Shown: in pieces, positions 43,531-52,868 of the stretch | How positions within the stretch are numbered: position 1 is the stretch's first letter | Layout of the letters: every line of letters begins with the position of its first letter | From: Zhengella mangrovi | GTDB taxonomy: Bacteria > Pseudomonadota > Alphaproteobacteria > Rhizobiales > Rhizobiaceae | DNA length: 64,000 nt | NCBI RefSeq assembly: GCF_002727065.1 | Contig: NZ_PDVP01000002.1 | Span: 248,001 to 312,000, forward strand | Direction: 5' to 3' | Made by a program: the position numbers and the translations under genes | The notes under the pieces: model-generated | Database searches by the model: none | What the model saw: only the letters and a program-made list of their open reading frames with translations | What the model was told of the DNA's origin: nothing

Positions 43531-44193
43531 ATGAGCCCCGGGCGAAAGCCGGACACGCTCGCCTACTACGATGCGCATGCCGCCGAATACGCGGAATTCT
43601 CGCGGCCGGGGCCGGCGTGGCTGCGGGACCTTGACCGGTTCTGCGCCCTGCTTGCGCCCGGCGCGCGCGTGCTGGACCTCGGCTGTGGCGCAGGTCACCT
43701 CGCACTGGACATGATCCGGCGCGGCTTCGACGTGAGCCTCATCGACGGCTCGGCCGGACTCGCACGGGAAGCGGAGAAGCGTACGGGACGCCCGGTGCGC
43801 GTGATGCGGTTCGAAGACCTTGCCGATGCCGCCGCCTACGACGGCATCTGGGCATCCGCCTCGCTGCTTCACGTGCCCGGCGATGCGCTGGGCAACATCA
43901 TGAAGCGGATCAACAGGGCGCTGGTGCCCGGCGGAGTTCTTTTCTGCAGTTTCAAGGCTCTCGAGGCGGATCTCGTCGACGATCTCGGACGGCTTTACGC
44001 GGCGATGACCGTTCCACGCCTGGAAGCCATGCTCGAAAGAGCCGGCTTCACGCCGGAAGGATCCGTCGGTGAGCGCGATGGCCGGGGTGCTGATGGAAAG
44101 GCCGCTTCCTTCCTGTTCGCCTATTCACGGAAGGTGCGCGACATCCAGGCCTCTTTCACGTGGCAACCGGGCGGACCAGGATCCCCCCGCTGA
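43531..44193 (+). CDS. Class I SAM-dependent methyltransferase
   Basis: Methyltransferase (220 aa) with a Rossmann fold: motif [16 protein letters not shown], then [13 protein letters not shown] (acidic residue binding the SAM ribose), a MRFEDL motif and [14 protein letters not shown]. It starts 7 bp after the hydrolase stop and is probably in the same operon. Its last 38 bp overlap the convergent anmK gene. The methyl acceptor is unknown. Confidence 0.88.
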   Translation: MSPGRKPDTLAYYDAHAAEYAEFSRPGPAWLRDLDRFCALLAPGARVLDLGCGAGHLALDMIRRGFDVSLIDGSAGLAREAEKRTGRPVRVMRFEDLADAAAYDGIWASASLLHVPGDALGNIMKRINRALVPGGVLFCSFKALEADLVDDLGRLYAAMTVPRLEAMLERAGFTPEGSVGERDGRGADGKAASFLFAYSRKVRDIQASFTWQPGGPGSPR

Positions 44194-45286
44194 CCGGCTC
44201 GCGGCAGCCGGTGGTCGTCGGCCAGGTAAGCGGCAGGTCCTTCATGGCCCGGACGGCGAGATAGGCCCAGGCCTCGGCCTCCATGGAATCGCCGTTCCAG
44301 CCGAGGTCCTCGGCCAGCAGCACGGTTTCGCCATCCGGCACGACAAGCGCCTCCAGTTCCGCGCGGATGACCGCATTCTTCCGTCCACCGCCGCACAGCA
44401 CCCAGGTCCGCGGCCTTTCGGGCACGTTGCGTGCCGCATGGGCAATGGCCGCTGCCGTGACGGCCGCCAGCGTGCGGGCGCCATCGGCAAGTTCCGCCGC
44501 GCCGAGAGGGTCCAGCGTGAAATCGTTGCGGTCGAGGGACTTCGCGCCCGCCCGCTCGAAGAACGGCGCCTCCATGTAGCGGGCCAGCGCGGCCCGGATT
44601 ACCGCGCCTTCCGAGGCGATGGCGCCACCGTCGTCATAGGGTATCCCGGCGGCGGCCTGCACCCACTGGTCGATCAGCGTGTTGCCGGGCCCGGAATCGA
44701 AGGCCACGGGCGCGCCCTTCCTGGGCACCCAGGTAACGTTCGAAATGCCGCCGACATTGACCACCATGACCGGGAAGCCGGCCCGGCCCGGCGCCAGGGC
44801 ACGCGCCAGCGCCGCGTGATAGGCCGGCACCAGCGGCGCGCCCTGCCCGCCATTGGCCATGTCGTTGGCGCGCATGTCGAAGACCGTCGCGATGCCGGTC
44901 GCCCTCGCCAGCGCGGCACCATCGCCCAGTTGCACGGTCAGTCCCTCCTGCGGGCGATGCAGCACGGTCTGGCCATGAAAGCCGATGCAGCCGATGTCCG
45001 CAGCACACCATCCATGGGCGGCGAGAAAGCCGTTCACCGCCTCGCCGTGGCGCCGGGTGATCTCCGCCTCCAGGCCGGCGAGGTCGCCCGGGCGTTCGCC
45101 GCGCTGCCGGATCGCCTTCGCGGTGCCCAGCGATGCCTCGATACGGCGGCGGAAGGCAGCTTCATAAGGCACGAAGGCGGAGGGACCGATCTCGACGGCG
45201 GCCTCGCCGTCCGTCTCGACACAGGCGAGGTCGATGCCGTCCATCGAGGTGCCGCTCATCAGTCCGATTGCACGCGTCAGCGCCAT
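44156..45286 (-). CDS. anmK: Anhydro-N-acetylmuramic acid kinase
   Basis: Cytoplasmic kinase (376 aa) that converts anhydro-MurNAc from cell-wall turnover to MurNAc-6-phosphate. It begins with the family signature [16 protein letters not shown] and has [11 protein letters not shown], the ATP-binding [12 protein letters not shown] and a late [18 protein letters not shown]. It overlaps the methyltransferase gene tail to tail and is divergent to tyrS. Confidence 0.94.
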   Translation of the reverse strand: MALTRAIGLMSGTSMDGIDLACVETDGEAAVEIGPSAFVPYEAAFRRRIEASLGTAKAIRQRGERPGDLAGLEAEITRRHGEAVNGFLAAHGWCAADIGCIGFHGQTVLHRPQEGLTVQLGDGAALARATGIATVFDMRANDMANGGQGAPLVPAYHAALARALAPGRAGFPVMVVNVGGISNVTWVPRKGAPVAFDSGPGNTLIDQWVQAAAGIPYDDGGAIASEGAVIRAALARYMEAPFFERAGAKSLDRNDFTLDPLGAAELADGARTLAAVTAAAIAHAARNVPERPRTWVLCGGGRKNAVIRAELEALVVPDGETVLLAEDLGWNGDSMEAEAWAYLAVRAMKDLPLTWPTTTGCREPVSGGILVRPVAT

Positions 45287-45393
45287 GGAAGCCGCCCGTT
45301 CTTGTGAATCCCGCCGGGATAGTGTTAAAGCCGCGCGGGTCGGCGCGCCACCCGGCGCGGCCCATCACCACAGCTAAATCCGGAAACAAGCCG

Positions 45394-46641
45394 ATGTCCG
45401 CCTTCAAGTCCGATTTCCTGCGCACCCTGAGCGAGCGCGGGTTCATTCACCAGACCTCCGACGACCAGGGTCTCGACGACCTGTTTTCCAAGGAAACGGT
45501 GACGGCCTATATCGGCTTCGACGCGACGGCGAAGAGCCTCCATGCGGGCTCGCTGATCCAGATCATGATGCTGCACTGGATGCAGCAGACCGGCCACCGG
45601 CCGATCGCGCTGATGGGCGGCGGCACCTCGATGATCGGCGATCCCTCGTTCAAGGACGAGGCGCGCAAGCTGCTGACGCCCGAGGACATCGACGCCAACC
45701 TGGAAGGCATCAAGCAGTCCTTCGCGCAATATCTCGATTTCGATAGCGGCAAGGCGCTGATGGTCAACAATGCCGACTGGCTGATGGGCATCAACTACGT
45801 CGAGTTCCTGCGCGACGTCGGCCGGCATTTCTCGGTCAACCGCATGCTTTCCTTCGATTCCGTCAAGCTGCGCCTCGACCGCGAGCAGTCGCTGTCCTTC
45901 CTGGAATTCAACTACATGATCCTCCAGGCCTACGACTTCGTCGAACTGAACAAGCGCGAGGGCTGCCGCCTGCAGATGGGCGGTTCGGACCAGTGGGGCA
46001 ATATCGTCAACGGCATCGACCTCGGCCACCGGATGGGCACGCCGCAGCTCTACGCCCTCACCTCGCCGCTGCTGACGACATCATCGGGCGCCAAGATGGG
46101 CAAGACGGCCAATGGCGCGGTCTGGCTCAACGGCGACATGCTGAGCCCCTACGAGTTCTGGCAGTACTGGCGCAACACCGAGGATGCGGACGTGGAACGC
46201 TTCCTCAAGCTCTACACGACGATGCCGCTTGCCGAGGTTGCGCGCCTTGCCGCGCTTGGCGGATCCGAGATCAACGAGGCGAAGAAGATCCTTGCCACCG
46301 AGGTGACCGCCTTGCTGCACGGCCGGCAGGCCGCCGACGACGCCGCCGAAACCGCGCGCAAGACCTTCGAGGAAGGTGCACTGGGCGCCGACCTGCCGAC
46401 GGTGGAGATCGCCGCCGGCGAGATTTCCGGCGGCATGGGCGTACTGGCCGCCTTCGTGGCAGCGGGACTGGCGGCTTCGAACGGCGAAATGCGCCGCCAC
46501 GTGAAGGGCGGTGCGGTCAAGGTCAACGACCGGCCGGTTTCGGACGATCGTGCGGCGCTGTCGATGGACGACGTCAACGCCGACGGCGTCATCAAGCTTT
46601 CGCTGGGCAAGAAGAAGCACGCGCTGATCCGGCCGGTCTGA
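45394..46641 (+). CDS. tyrS: Tyrosyl-tRNA synthetase
   Basis: Class I aminoacyl-tRNA synthetase (415 aa) charging tRNA-Tyr. The HIGH-type element reads SLHAGSL, the tyrosine pocket GGSDQWGNI is intact, and the KMSKS loop reads GAKMGKT, as in bacterial TyrRS. A C-terminal S4-like RNA-binding domain ([19 protein letters not shown]) closes the protein. The start at 45394 fits the family; the frame is open further upstream but that part is antisense to anmK. Confidence 0.96.
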   Translation: MSAFKSDFLRTLSERGFIHQTSDDQGLDDLFSKETVTAYIGFDATAKSLHAGSLIQIMMLHWMQQTGHRPIALMGGGTSMIGDPSFKDEARKLLTPEDIDANLEGIKQSFAQYLDFDSGKALMVNNADWLMGINYVEFLRDVGRHFSVNRMLSFDSVKLRLDREQSLSFLEFNYMILQAYDFVELNKREGCRLQMGGSDQWGNIVNGIDLGHRMGTPQLYALTSPLLTTSSGAKMGKTANGAVWLNGDMLSPYEFWQYWRNTEDADVERFLKLYTTMPLAEVARLAALGGSEINEAKKILATEVTALLHGRQAADDAAETARKTFEEGALGADLPTVEIAAGEISGGMGVLAAFVAAGLAASNGEMRRHVKGGAVKVNDRPVSDDRAALSMDDVNADGVIKLSLGKKKHALIRPV

Positions 46642-46653
46642 CGGCGGAGGCGC

Positions 46654-49600
46654 CTACTTGAACTCGAAGATCGAGCGGAAGATGCCCGGCGCGATGGCCG
46701 AGATCGGGTTGACCTGAAGCTTCGGCGATTTTGCATTGCCGGACAGCTTGTAGGTGATCCCGATCAGGCCGCGGTCGCGGCCGTTGCCCAGGACATAGCC
46801 CAGCACCGGGATTTCCCCGAAAATCTTGTTGAGCCCGTAGGCCGGCATGAACGTGCCGGTGACGGACATGCGCCCCCTGGCATCGTAGAGCGTGCCCTGG
46901 AACGTGGTGCCGATGAGCGGACCGCGCAGGATGCCGCCCTTCATCGAAAGCGCGTCCTTGCCCTTGGTGATCACCGCGAAGCCGCGGTCGAACTTGACGC
47001 GGGACGTGTCGATGTCGCGCCGCACGGCGTCCGACAGGCTGCGCCCGTTGCTGCCCGGCGCCGGCGTAGACACCAGCGAGGCCAGGCGCGGTTCGTTGAC
47101 GAGCCAGAAATCGCGCGCATCGACCCGGCCCGACAGCGGGCCGTTGCCGGTTCCTTCCAGGGTCACTCCCAGCCGGCCGCCCTCCATCTTGTCGTAGATA
47201 TCGAGGAAGCGGAGGATCGCGCCGGCGTCGCCGGTCCGGATGTCCAGCGACCGGCTCGGCCCGCCGTCGTGGCGGATCTCGAGGGCCGACCCGGACCTTG
47301 CCACGGCCGTCAGCGACGCGGAGGCGGAGTCGGCCCCCTTGCCGGAATAGGTCAGGCGCAGGTTGCTGTAGACCTCGTCGGAAAAACCGATCACGCGGTC
47401 CAGCCGCGCGGAGACGGAGATCGGCGTTCCGCCGCCGCCATCCGGCGACGAGCCGGCATCCTCCCGCAGCGATTCCACGAGCGCGCGGGCGTCCATCGAG
47501 CTGCCTTCGACGGCGATCTGCAGGGCCTTGTTCTTGCGGCTGATCCGGACGCTGAAATCGTCGTCGCGGTTCAGTTTCACGCGGCTGAGGCGGGCCGTCA
47601 CCAGGTCGCCGCCCGACAGGTCCACGTCGCCTTTCACCGCAAAGGTCTTGCCCTCGATCTGGAGGTCGCGGACGCGGGTCTGGCTGCCCTTCGTCTCCAC
47701 CACGAACCGGGCCGTCGCCGGCACGCCCTTGCCCTTGGACCAGCCCATCCACGGGATGGACAGGACCGCCTTGTCGAGACTGGCCTCGATGACGCGGCGC
47801 TCGTTCGGACCGGACACCTTGACCGCGACGGGACCGGAGACCATCCCCGACAGACCGGGAGCGAGACCGGCGCGTGCCTTGTCGTCCAGTACCATCGCCA
47901 CATCGACACTGGTTTCGCCGCCGGCGGCCAGCGGCTCCACCAGCGTCAGCGTCGAATCGATCCCGTTCAGCTTGCCCCTGGCCTCGATGCGCGCCTCCTT
48001 GGGATCGATGACGGCAGTACCGGTCGCCCCGGTCAGCTTCTGACCGTCGAACTCATGGTCGATCGACAGGTCCTCGAAGCCGAGATCAACTTTCCAGTCC
48101 AGCGTCGCGACGTCGGTTTCCTTGTCGACCGGAATATCGGCCTCGACCGTGCCCTTCACCTGGCCCGACAGCTTGTCAGGGGAGAAGCCGAGGCGCTTGC
48201 CGGCCTCGATGGGCTCGCGCGAGGCCAGCTCGATGATCGACGGCGCATTGCCCTCGATGTCGATCTTCAGCCGGCCGATCACCGGATTGATGTGGGTATC
48301 CTTGAAGGTGAGGACGGCATTGCTGCCCTTCACCATGCGGCCGTTGTCCATGAAGCCGGTGCCTTCGGCGAGCCGGATGGTCACATCGTTGCCGGCGAAG
48401 TCGATCGAACCGGTTGCGTCGCGCACAGGGGGAATCTCGCCGGCCACGTCGAACCGCGTGCCGGACACCTCGAAATGGCCATGGATCTCGTCCTGGTCGA
48501 AGGGGATGCCATCGGTGAGGCGGCCCGGACCTGCGGACAGTTCAAGCTCGGTGTTCTCCAGCATGCCGTCGAAGAGATTGTCCATGACCCAGCGGCGCGG
48601 GTTGGGCGCGGACAGCCAGGGCCACAGCTGCTTGGCATGGGAGACGGGAATGCGCTCGGAGCGGATGGCGAGGAAGACCGCCGGCGCCTTGTCATCGTCG
48701 AAGACCACCGTGGCGGACCCGAGCACCTCGCCGCCGGCGGTACGGATGTCCAGCGACTGCGCCTCGATGGCGCGGCTCGAGGGCCGCACCGTGCCGGCGA
48801 TCCGGGCGCCGACACGCAAACCCGGTTCGGGGCTGTCCAGCGGCGCGAGGAAGACATCGTTGGCGACCAGCTCGTAACGCCACGCCGCCTCTTCGCCCGG
48901 CGTTTCCACCGGTTTCGGCCCCAGGGCGCCGGAAAACGGAATGCGCGTGCGGTTGACCAGCAGGAAGCCCGTCGGCAGGTCGATCTTGCCGCTGCCGGCG
49001 GCCAGGTCGGCCGTCACCTCGAACCTCCCCTTCAGATCGCCCGGCTGCTCGATGGCCGCGACCAGATCCGGCGCCGCGAGGTGCAGGCGCATCTTCTGCC
49101 CCTTGCCACGCGCTTCCTCGGAGCCGTCGATGTCGAGCGAGAGCCGCGGCAGGCTCAGCGAGGGGCCTCCGCCGTCCGGCACGAGATCGATGGCTCCGGT
49201 TTCCAGCTTCCCGCTCAGCCGGCTGATCGCGCCGTCGCTGCTCTCGCTGCCCTCGGCCGTGAACGTGACGGGGGTACCGGCCACGGTGATGGCACCGTCG
49301 GCGGTGAAATCGGCCCCTGCCCTGCGATGCAGTTCGGCCTTGTCGATGGCAATCCGCATGCCGTTGAGGCTGATGGAGGTGTCGACGAGCGCGATGCGGC
49401 GCGTCCCGGTCGTATCAAGGCGGGCGAAGGCATCGCGGGCCGAATCGAAGACGAAGGCCAGGACGCGATCGGGATCGATCAGCCCGTTCGCTCCACGGAC
49501 CGCCGCGAAAGGATCCTCGTCAGGCTGGTCATCGGCCTGGATCGCCTCGCCTTGCGCCTTTGCACCGTTGATCCGCAGGCTGGTGACGTGGAACTCGCCA

Positions 49601-50034
49601 TGCAGCAGGGCAAGCGTGCCGATGCCGATCTTGATGGACCGGGCGGAGGATACCGGCGAGCCGTCCGCCACGCGGCGGATATCGACGTCGCCGACCTCGA
49701 AGGCAAGGTTGAGCCCGCTGGCCATGGACAGACGCGTCCGGCCCAGCGACACGGTGACAGGGTCGCCGTAAAGCTGCCGGATGGCCGCCTCGGCCTCGCT
49801 GGATATGCGCTGCGACCCGACGCCGGCATTGATGGCAACCCAGGCTGCAGCGAAGAGCACCAGGCAAAGGCTGAAGGCGATGGCAACGCCGGAGACGGCC
49901 CAGCGGACGAATCGCAGGCGCCCGCGGCCGGACGGCGCATGGGACGATGGCAGCGAATCCAGCCGTGGCATGTCACTTCGCCGGAAGTGAACACGTGCGT
50001 GCTGACCGGGGTTACCCCCCGCTTCCTCGTTCAT
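46654..50034 (-). CDS. AsmA/YhdP-like envelope protein (DUF3971 and AsmA-2)
   Basis: Very long protein (1126 aa) with one N-terminal membrane anchor (GVAIAFSLCLVLFAAAWVAI, about residues 48-68) and a repetitive beta-rich periplasmic part. The middle has a DUF3971-like segment (SHAKQLWPWLSAPNPRRWVM) and the end carries the AsmA-2 domain (RGPLIGTTFQGTLYDARGRM and GTFMPAYGLNKIFGEIPVLG). Relatives YhdP, TamB and AsmA form bridges for phospholipid transfer between membranes, so this is probably a lipid-transport bridge. The first ATG is used; a start at 49971 is also possible. Convergent to tyrS. Confidence 0.88.
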   Translation of the reverse strand: MNEEAGGNPGQHARVHFRRSDMPRLDSLPSSHAPSGRGRLRFVRWAVSGVAIAFSLCLVLFAAAWVAINAGVGSQRISSEAEAAIRQLYGDPVTVSLGRTRLSMASGLNLAFEVGDVDIRRVADGSPVSSARSIKIGIGTLALLHGEFHVTSLRINGAKAQGEAIQADDQPDEDPFAAVRGANGLIDPDRVLAFVFDSARDAFARLDTTGTRRIALVDTSISLNGMRIAIDKAELHRRAGADFTADGAITVAGTPVTFTAEGSESSDGAISRLSGKLETGAIDLVPDGGGPSLSLPRLSLDIDGSEEARGKGQKMRLHLAAPDLVAAIEQPGDLKGRFEVTADLAAGSGKIDLPTGFLLVNRTRIPFSGALGPKPVETPGEEAAWRYELVANDVFLAPLDSPEPGLRVGARIAGTVRPSSRAIEAQSLDIRTAGGEVLGSATVVFDDDKAPAVFLAIRSERIPVSHAKQLWPWLSAPNPRRWVMDNLFDGMLENTELELSAGPGRLTDGIPFDQDEIHGHFEVSGTRFDVAGEIPPVRDATGSIDFAGNDVTIRLAEGTGFMDNGRMVKGSNAVLTFKDTHINPVIGRLKIDIEGNAPSIIELASREPIEAGKRLGFSPDKLSGQVKGTVEADIPVDKETDVATLDWKVDLGFEDLSIDHEFDGQKLTGATGTAVIDPKEARIEARGKLNGIDSTLTLVEPLAAGGETSVDVAMVLDDKARAGLAPGLSGMVSGPVAVKVSGPNERRVIEASLDKAVLSIPWMGWSKGKGVPATARFVVETKGSQTRVRDLQIEGKTFAVKGDVDLSGGDLVTARLSRVKLNRDDDFSVRISRKNKALQIAVEGSSMDARALVESLREDAGSSPDGGGGTPISVSARLDRVIGFSDEVYSNLRLTYSGKGADSASASLTAVARSGSALEIRHDGGPSRSLDIRTGDAGAILRFLDIYDKMEGGRLGVTLEGTGNGPLSGRVDARDFWLVNEPRLASLVSTPAPGSNGRSLSDAVRRDIDTSRVKFDRGFAVITKGKDALSMKGGILRGPLIGTTFQGTLYDARGRMSVTGTFMPAYGLNKIFGEIPVLGYVLGNGRDRGLIGITYKLSGNAKSPKLQVNPISAIAPGIFRSIFEFK

Positions 50035-50114
50035 GCCCTATTGCCCCGTAGACGAATCCCTGAAGGATACTATAACCGTTCTGTCGCTTGGTAAGACACA
50101 AGAAGGGCAAGGAT

Positions 50115-50582
50115 ATGGCTGAAATCGACATCGGGCAGGCAGCACCGGATTTCGAGTTGCCGGCGGATGGCGGCAAGACGATGACCCTCTCCGACCTGCG
50201 CGGCAAGAAGGTGGTGCTGTTCTTCTACCCCAAGGACGACACCAGCGGCTGCACGGCAGAGGCGATCGATTTCACCCGGCTCAAGGACGCCTTCGAGGCG
50301 GCCGGCACGCTGGTCATCGGCATGTCGCCGGACAGCGTGAAGAAACACGACAAGTTCAAGGTGAAGCACGAACTGACCGTCGACCTGGTGTCCGACGAGG
50401 ACAAGACGGCGCTGGAAGCCTATGGCGTCTGGGTCGAAAAGAGCATGTACGGCCGGAAGTACATGGGCGTCGAACGGTCCACCTTCCTGATCGGTCCGGA
50501 CGGCAAGATCCTGCGCATCTGGCGCAAGGTGAAAGTGCCGGGGCACGCCGACGAGGTGCTCGAGGCTGCGAAGTCGGCCTGA
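50115..50582 (+). CDS. bcp: Bcp-type thioredoxin-dependent peroxiredoxin, one-Cys variant
   Basis: Peroxiredoxin (155 aa) that reduces hydroperoxides. The peroxidatic cysteine is C46 in DDTSGCTAEA. The position where E. coli Bcp has its resolving cysteine (C50) is isoleucine 51 here, and there is no other cysteine in the protein, so the catalytic cycle must use an external thiol. AAGG precedes the ATG. Divergent from the AsmA-like gene and followed after 5 bp by the DUF455 gene. Confidence 0.93.
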   Translation: MAEIDIGQAAPDFELPADGGKTMTLSDLRGKKVVLFFYPKDDTSGCTAEAIDFTRLKDAFEAAGTLVIGMSPDSVKKHDKFKVKHELTVDLVSDEDKTALEAYGVWVEKSMYGRKYMGVERSTFLIGPDGKILRIWRKVKVPGHADEVLEAAKSA

Positions 50583-50587
50583 CGGCC

Positions 50588-51406
50588 ATGCCGGCAGCTT
50601 GGGAAAGCCTGCGCGGCGGCTGCATCGCCGCGCTCGCGGCCAGCGATCTCGACGAGAAGGTGGCGGTGACGCGGGCCGTGCACCAGCGCTGGATGCAGCG
50701 CGGCCTTTCCCTGCGCAGCCCGCGGGACCCGGCCATCCCCGACCGCCCGGGGCGGCCGGACAAGCCGGACCTCGTGGCCCCGAAACTGGTGAAGAAGCGG
50801 TCCCTGACCAGCCAGCGCGGACGGATCGCGCTGATGCACGCGCTCGCGCATATCGAGCTCAATGCCATCGACCTGGCGCTCGACATCGTGGCACGGTTCA
50901 CCAGCGAACCGGTGCCGCGGTCCTTTTTCGACGGCTGGATGCGCGTCGCGTTCGAGGAAGCCAAGCATTTCGACCTGTTGCGGGCACGCCTCGCCTCGCT
51001 CGGTGCAGCCTACGGCGACCTGCCTGCCCATGACGGCCTCTGGCAGGCGGCGCACCAGACCCGCAACGACCTGCATGCCCGGCTGGCGATCGTTCCCCTC
51101 GTTCTGGAGGCACGCGGCCTCGACGTCACGCCTTCCCTGCAGGAGAAACTGCGCGAGGCCGGCGACACGGAAACCGCCGACATCCTGCAGGTGATCTACA
51201 CCGACGAGAAAGGTCACGTCGGCATCGGGGCCAAATGGTTCCGCTTTTTCTGCGCCCGCGACGGACACGATCCGGCACGCCGGTTCCAGGCCCTGGTGCG
51301 CGCCAATTTCCGCGGCGACGTCAAGCCGCCCTTCAATGTCCTGGCACGCGCCGAAGCGGGGCTGACACCCCTGTTTTATCAAGCGCTTGCTTCCACTTCC
51401 GGCTAG
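50588..51406 (+). CDS. DUF455 ferritin-like protein
   Basis: Helical protein (272 aa) of the DUF455 family, predicted to form a di-metal ferritin-like bundle. Carboxylate and histidine ligands can be read in AHIELNAIDLALD, FEEAKHFDLL, LEARGLDV and YTDEKGHVGIG, i.e. four E/ExxH-like positions. It lies directly after the peroxiredoxin gene, which suggests a shared role in oxidant handling or tRNA modification as in the related MiaE; neither is proved. Confidence 0.85.
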   Translation: MPAAWESLRGGCIAALAASDLDEKVAVTRAVHQRWMQRGLSLRSPRDPAIPDRPGRPDKPDLVAPKLVKKRSLTSQRGRIALMHALAHIELNAIDLALDIVARFTSEPVPRSFFDGWMRVAFEEAKHFDLLRARLASLGAAYGDLPAHDGLWQAAHQTRNDLHARLAIVPLVLEARGLDVTPSLQEKLREAGDTETADILQVIYTDEKGHVGIGAKWFRFFCARDGHDPARRFQALVRANFRGDVKPPFNVLARAEAGLTPLFYQALASTSG

Positions 51407-51426
51407 TCGCCAACGCTTTGTTAACC

Positions 51427-51441
51427 CTAATGGCGCTTTAA
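51427..51441. promoter_or_regulatory. CtrA-like box before the M23 peptidase gene
   Basis: CTAA-TGGCGCT-TTAA matches seven of the eight bases of the CtrA consensus TTAA-N7-TTAA used by alphaproteobacteria for cell-cycle control. It lies 40-55 bp upstream of the GTG at 51482. Another TTAA lies just before it. TTAA is rare in this GC-rich DNA, but a single near-match is weak evidence. Confidence 0.35.
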
Positions 51442-51481
51442 TGCCTCCGCTTCGGATGCAGTGAAGAACGGATGGACAGCC

Positions 51482-52771
51482 GTGACCACAGACAATCGCC
51501 AGAATCCCGTTTTCGGCAAACGCAAGGAGCCGCACACGGTCATCATCGCGCGAGGAAACGAGGTCCGCCATTTCACCATACGCCCCTGGCTTGCCGCGAC
51601 GCTGGGTTCGCTGGTCGCCGCCGTCTCGCTGGGCTACCTGGTGGCGACGGCCTACCTGGTCTTCCGCGATGACCTGCTGAACGGCGCCATTGCCCAACAG
51701 GCACGCCTGCAGCAGAGCTACGAAGACCGGATTTCCCAGTTGCGCACGCAGGTGGACCGGATCACCAGCCGGCAATTGCTCGACCAGCAGCTGATGGAAA
51801 ACAAGGTGGCGGAACTGATCCAGCGGCAGGAATCGCTGGCGTCGCGCCACGGCCGGCTCGGCCCCCTGCTCGATCGCGCGAAGCTCGATGGACTGTCGAC
51901 CGGTTCGGTCCCCGCTCCGGCCCAGCGCCCGGGTGAGAAACAGGCCGAGGCGGCGACAACGACGGATGGCAAGACCGGCCGGCTCAGCCTGTCGGACGGG
52001 GTCAAGGCCCGCTGGGCGGCGGCATCGATCCTCGAGCCCGCCACGGTCGCGAGCAGCGAGAGCGCCGCGGACCGGGCCGACCGGCTGTTCGTGGACATCA
52101 ACCGGTCGCTCAGGGCCATCGAAAGCGAACAGATCTCGCGTGTCAGCAACCTGACGGCGAAGGCGAACCAGGCCGGCGACACGATCGCCGACGCGCTGGA
52201 CAAGGCCGGGCTGAAAGGCGTCGACGAAGGCTACGGCCGCGAGGGCGTCGGCGGTCCGCTGCTGCCCGTCAGCAAGGCCACGGCCTTCGAAGCCCACGTG
52301 GACGAACTGGACGGAGCACTCGACCGGCTGGACAAGCTTAAGGCCAAGGTGCGGGTCTACCCGCTGGCCAACCCGGTTCCCGGCAAGAAGGTGTCGTCGC
52401 GTTTCGGCTACCGCCGCGATCCGATCCTCGGGACCAAGGCGCTGCATGCCGGCCTCGATTTCCGCGCGCCGCTCGGAACGCCAATCCGCTGCACCGGCGA
52501 TGGCGTGGTGGTCCGGGCCGGCTGGGCCGGAGGCTATGGCCGCATGGTCGAGGTGCGCCACTCCGGCGGTTACATCACCCGCTACGGCCACATGAAGAAG
52601 ATCCTGGTGTCCAAGGGCGACAAGGTGCGCCGCGGCACGATCCTCGGCAAATCGGGCAGTTCCGGCCGTTCCACCGGCCCTCACCTGCACTACGAGGTGC
52701 GCAAGGACGGCCATCCGCTCAACCCGGTGCGCTACCTGGCCGCCGGGAAGACGATCTCCGGGGCACTCTGA
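51482..52771 (+). CDS. M23 family metallopeptidase (LytM-like), membrane-anchored
   Basis: Inner-membrane protein (429 aa) with one N-terminal segment (about residues 40-60: SLVAAVSLGYLVATAYLVF), a periplasmic coiled coil (YEDRISQLRTQVDRITSRQL and following) and a C-terminal M23 domain. The zinc ligands are intact: HAGLD near residue 322 and HLHYE near 401, so it can be an active endopeptidase rather than an EnvC-type activator. GTG at 51461 is an alternative start. A terminator follows. It probably acts in peptidoglycan remodelling at division or growth sites. Confidence 0.92.
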   Translation: MTTDNRQNPVFGKRKEPHTVIIARGNEVRHFTIRPWLAATLGSLVAAVSLGYLVATAYLVFRDDLLNGAIAQQARLQQSYEDRISQLRTQVDRITSRQLLDQQLMENKVAELIQRQESLASRHGRLGPLLDRAKLDGLSTGSVPAPAQRPGEKQAEAATTTDGKTGRLSLSDGVKARWAAASILEPATVASSESAADRADRLFVDINRSLRAIESEQISRVSNLTAKANQAGDTIADALDKAGLKGVDEGYGREGVGGPLLPVSKATAFEAHVDELDGALDRLDKLKAKVRVYPLANPVPGKKVSSRFGYRRDPILGTKALHAGLDFRAPLGTPIRCTGDGVVVRAGWAGGYGRMVEVRHSGGYITRYGHMKKILVSKGDKVRRGTILGKSGSSGRSTGPHLHYEVRKDGHPLNPVRYLAAGKTISGAL

Positions 52772-52815
52772 CAAGTCCCCGGCCGAGCTGGATGGATTTC
52801 CGCGGACAGATGCAA

Positions 52816-52840
52816 AAAGGGCGGCCCGGGGCCGCCCTTT
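52816..52840. terminator. Intrinsic terminator between the M23 gene and prfB
   Basis: AAAGGGCGGC and GCCGCCCTTT form a perfect 10-bp stem around a 5-base loop, followed by CGCTTT. It lies between convergent genes and can act in both directions. Confidence 0.85.
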
Positions 52841-52868
52841 CGCTTTACCGTGGATCCGTGCGGGCCCG

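Noticed and set aside
45133-45393. N-terminal extension of TyrS
   Set aside because: Arg/Pro-rich shadow of anmK; the family start is [12 protein letters not shown] at 45394.
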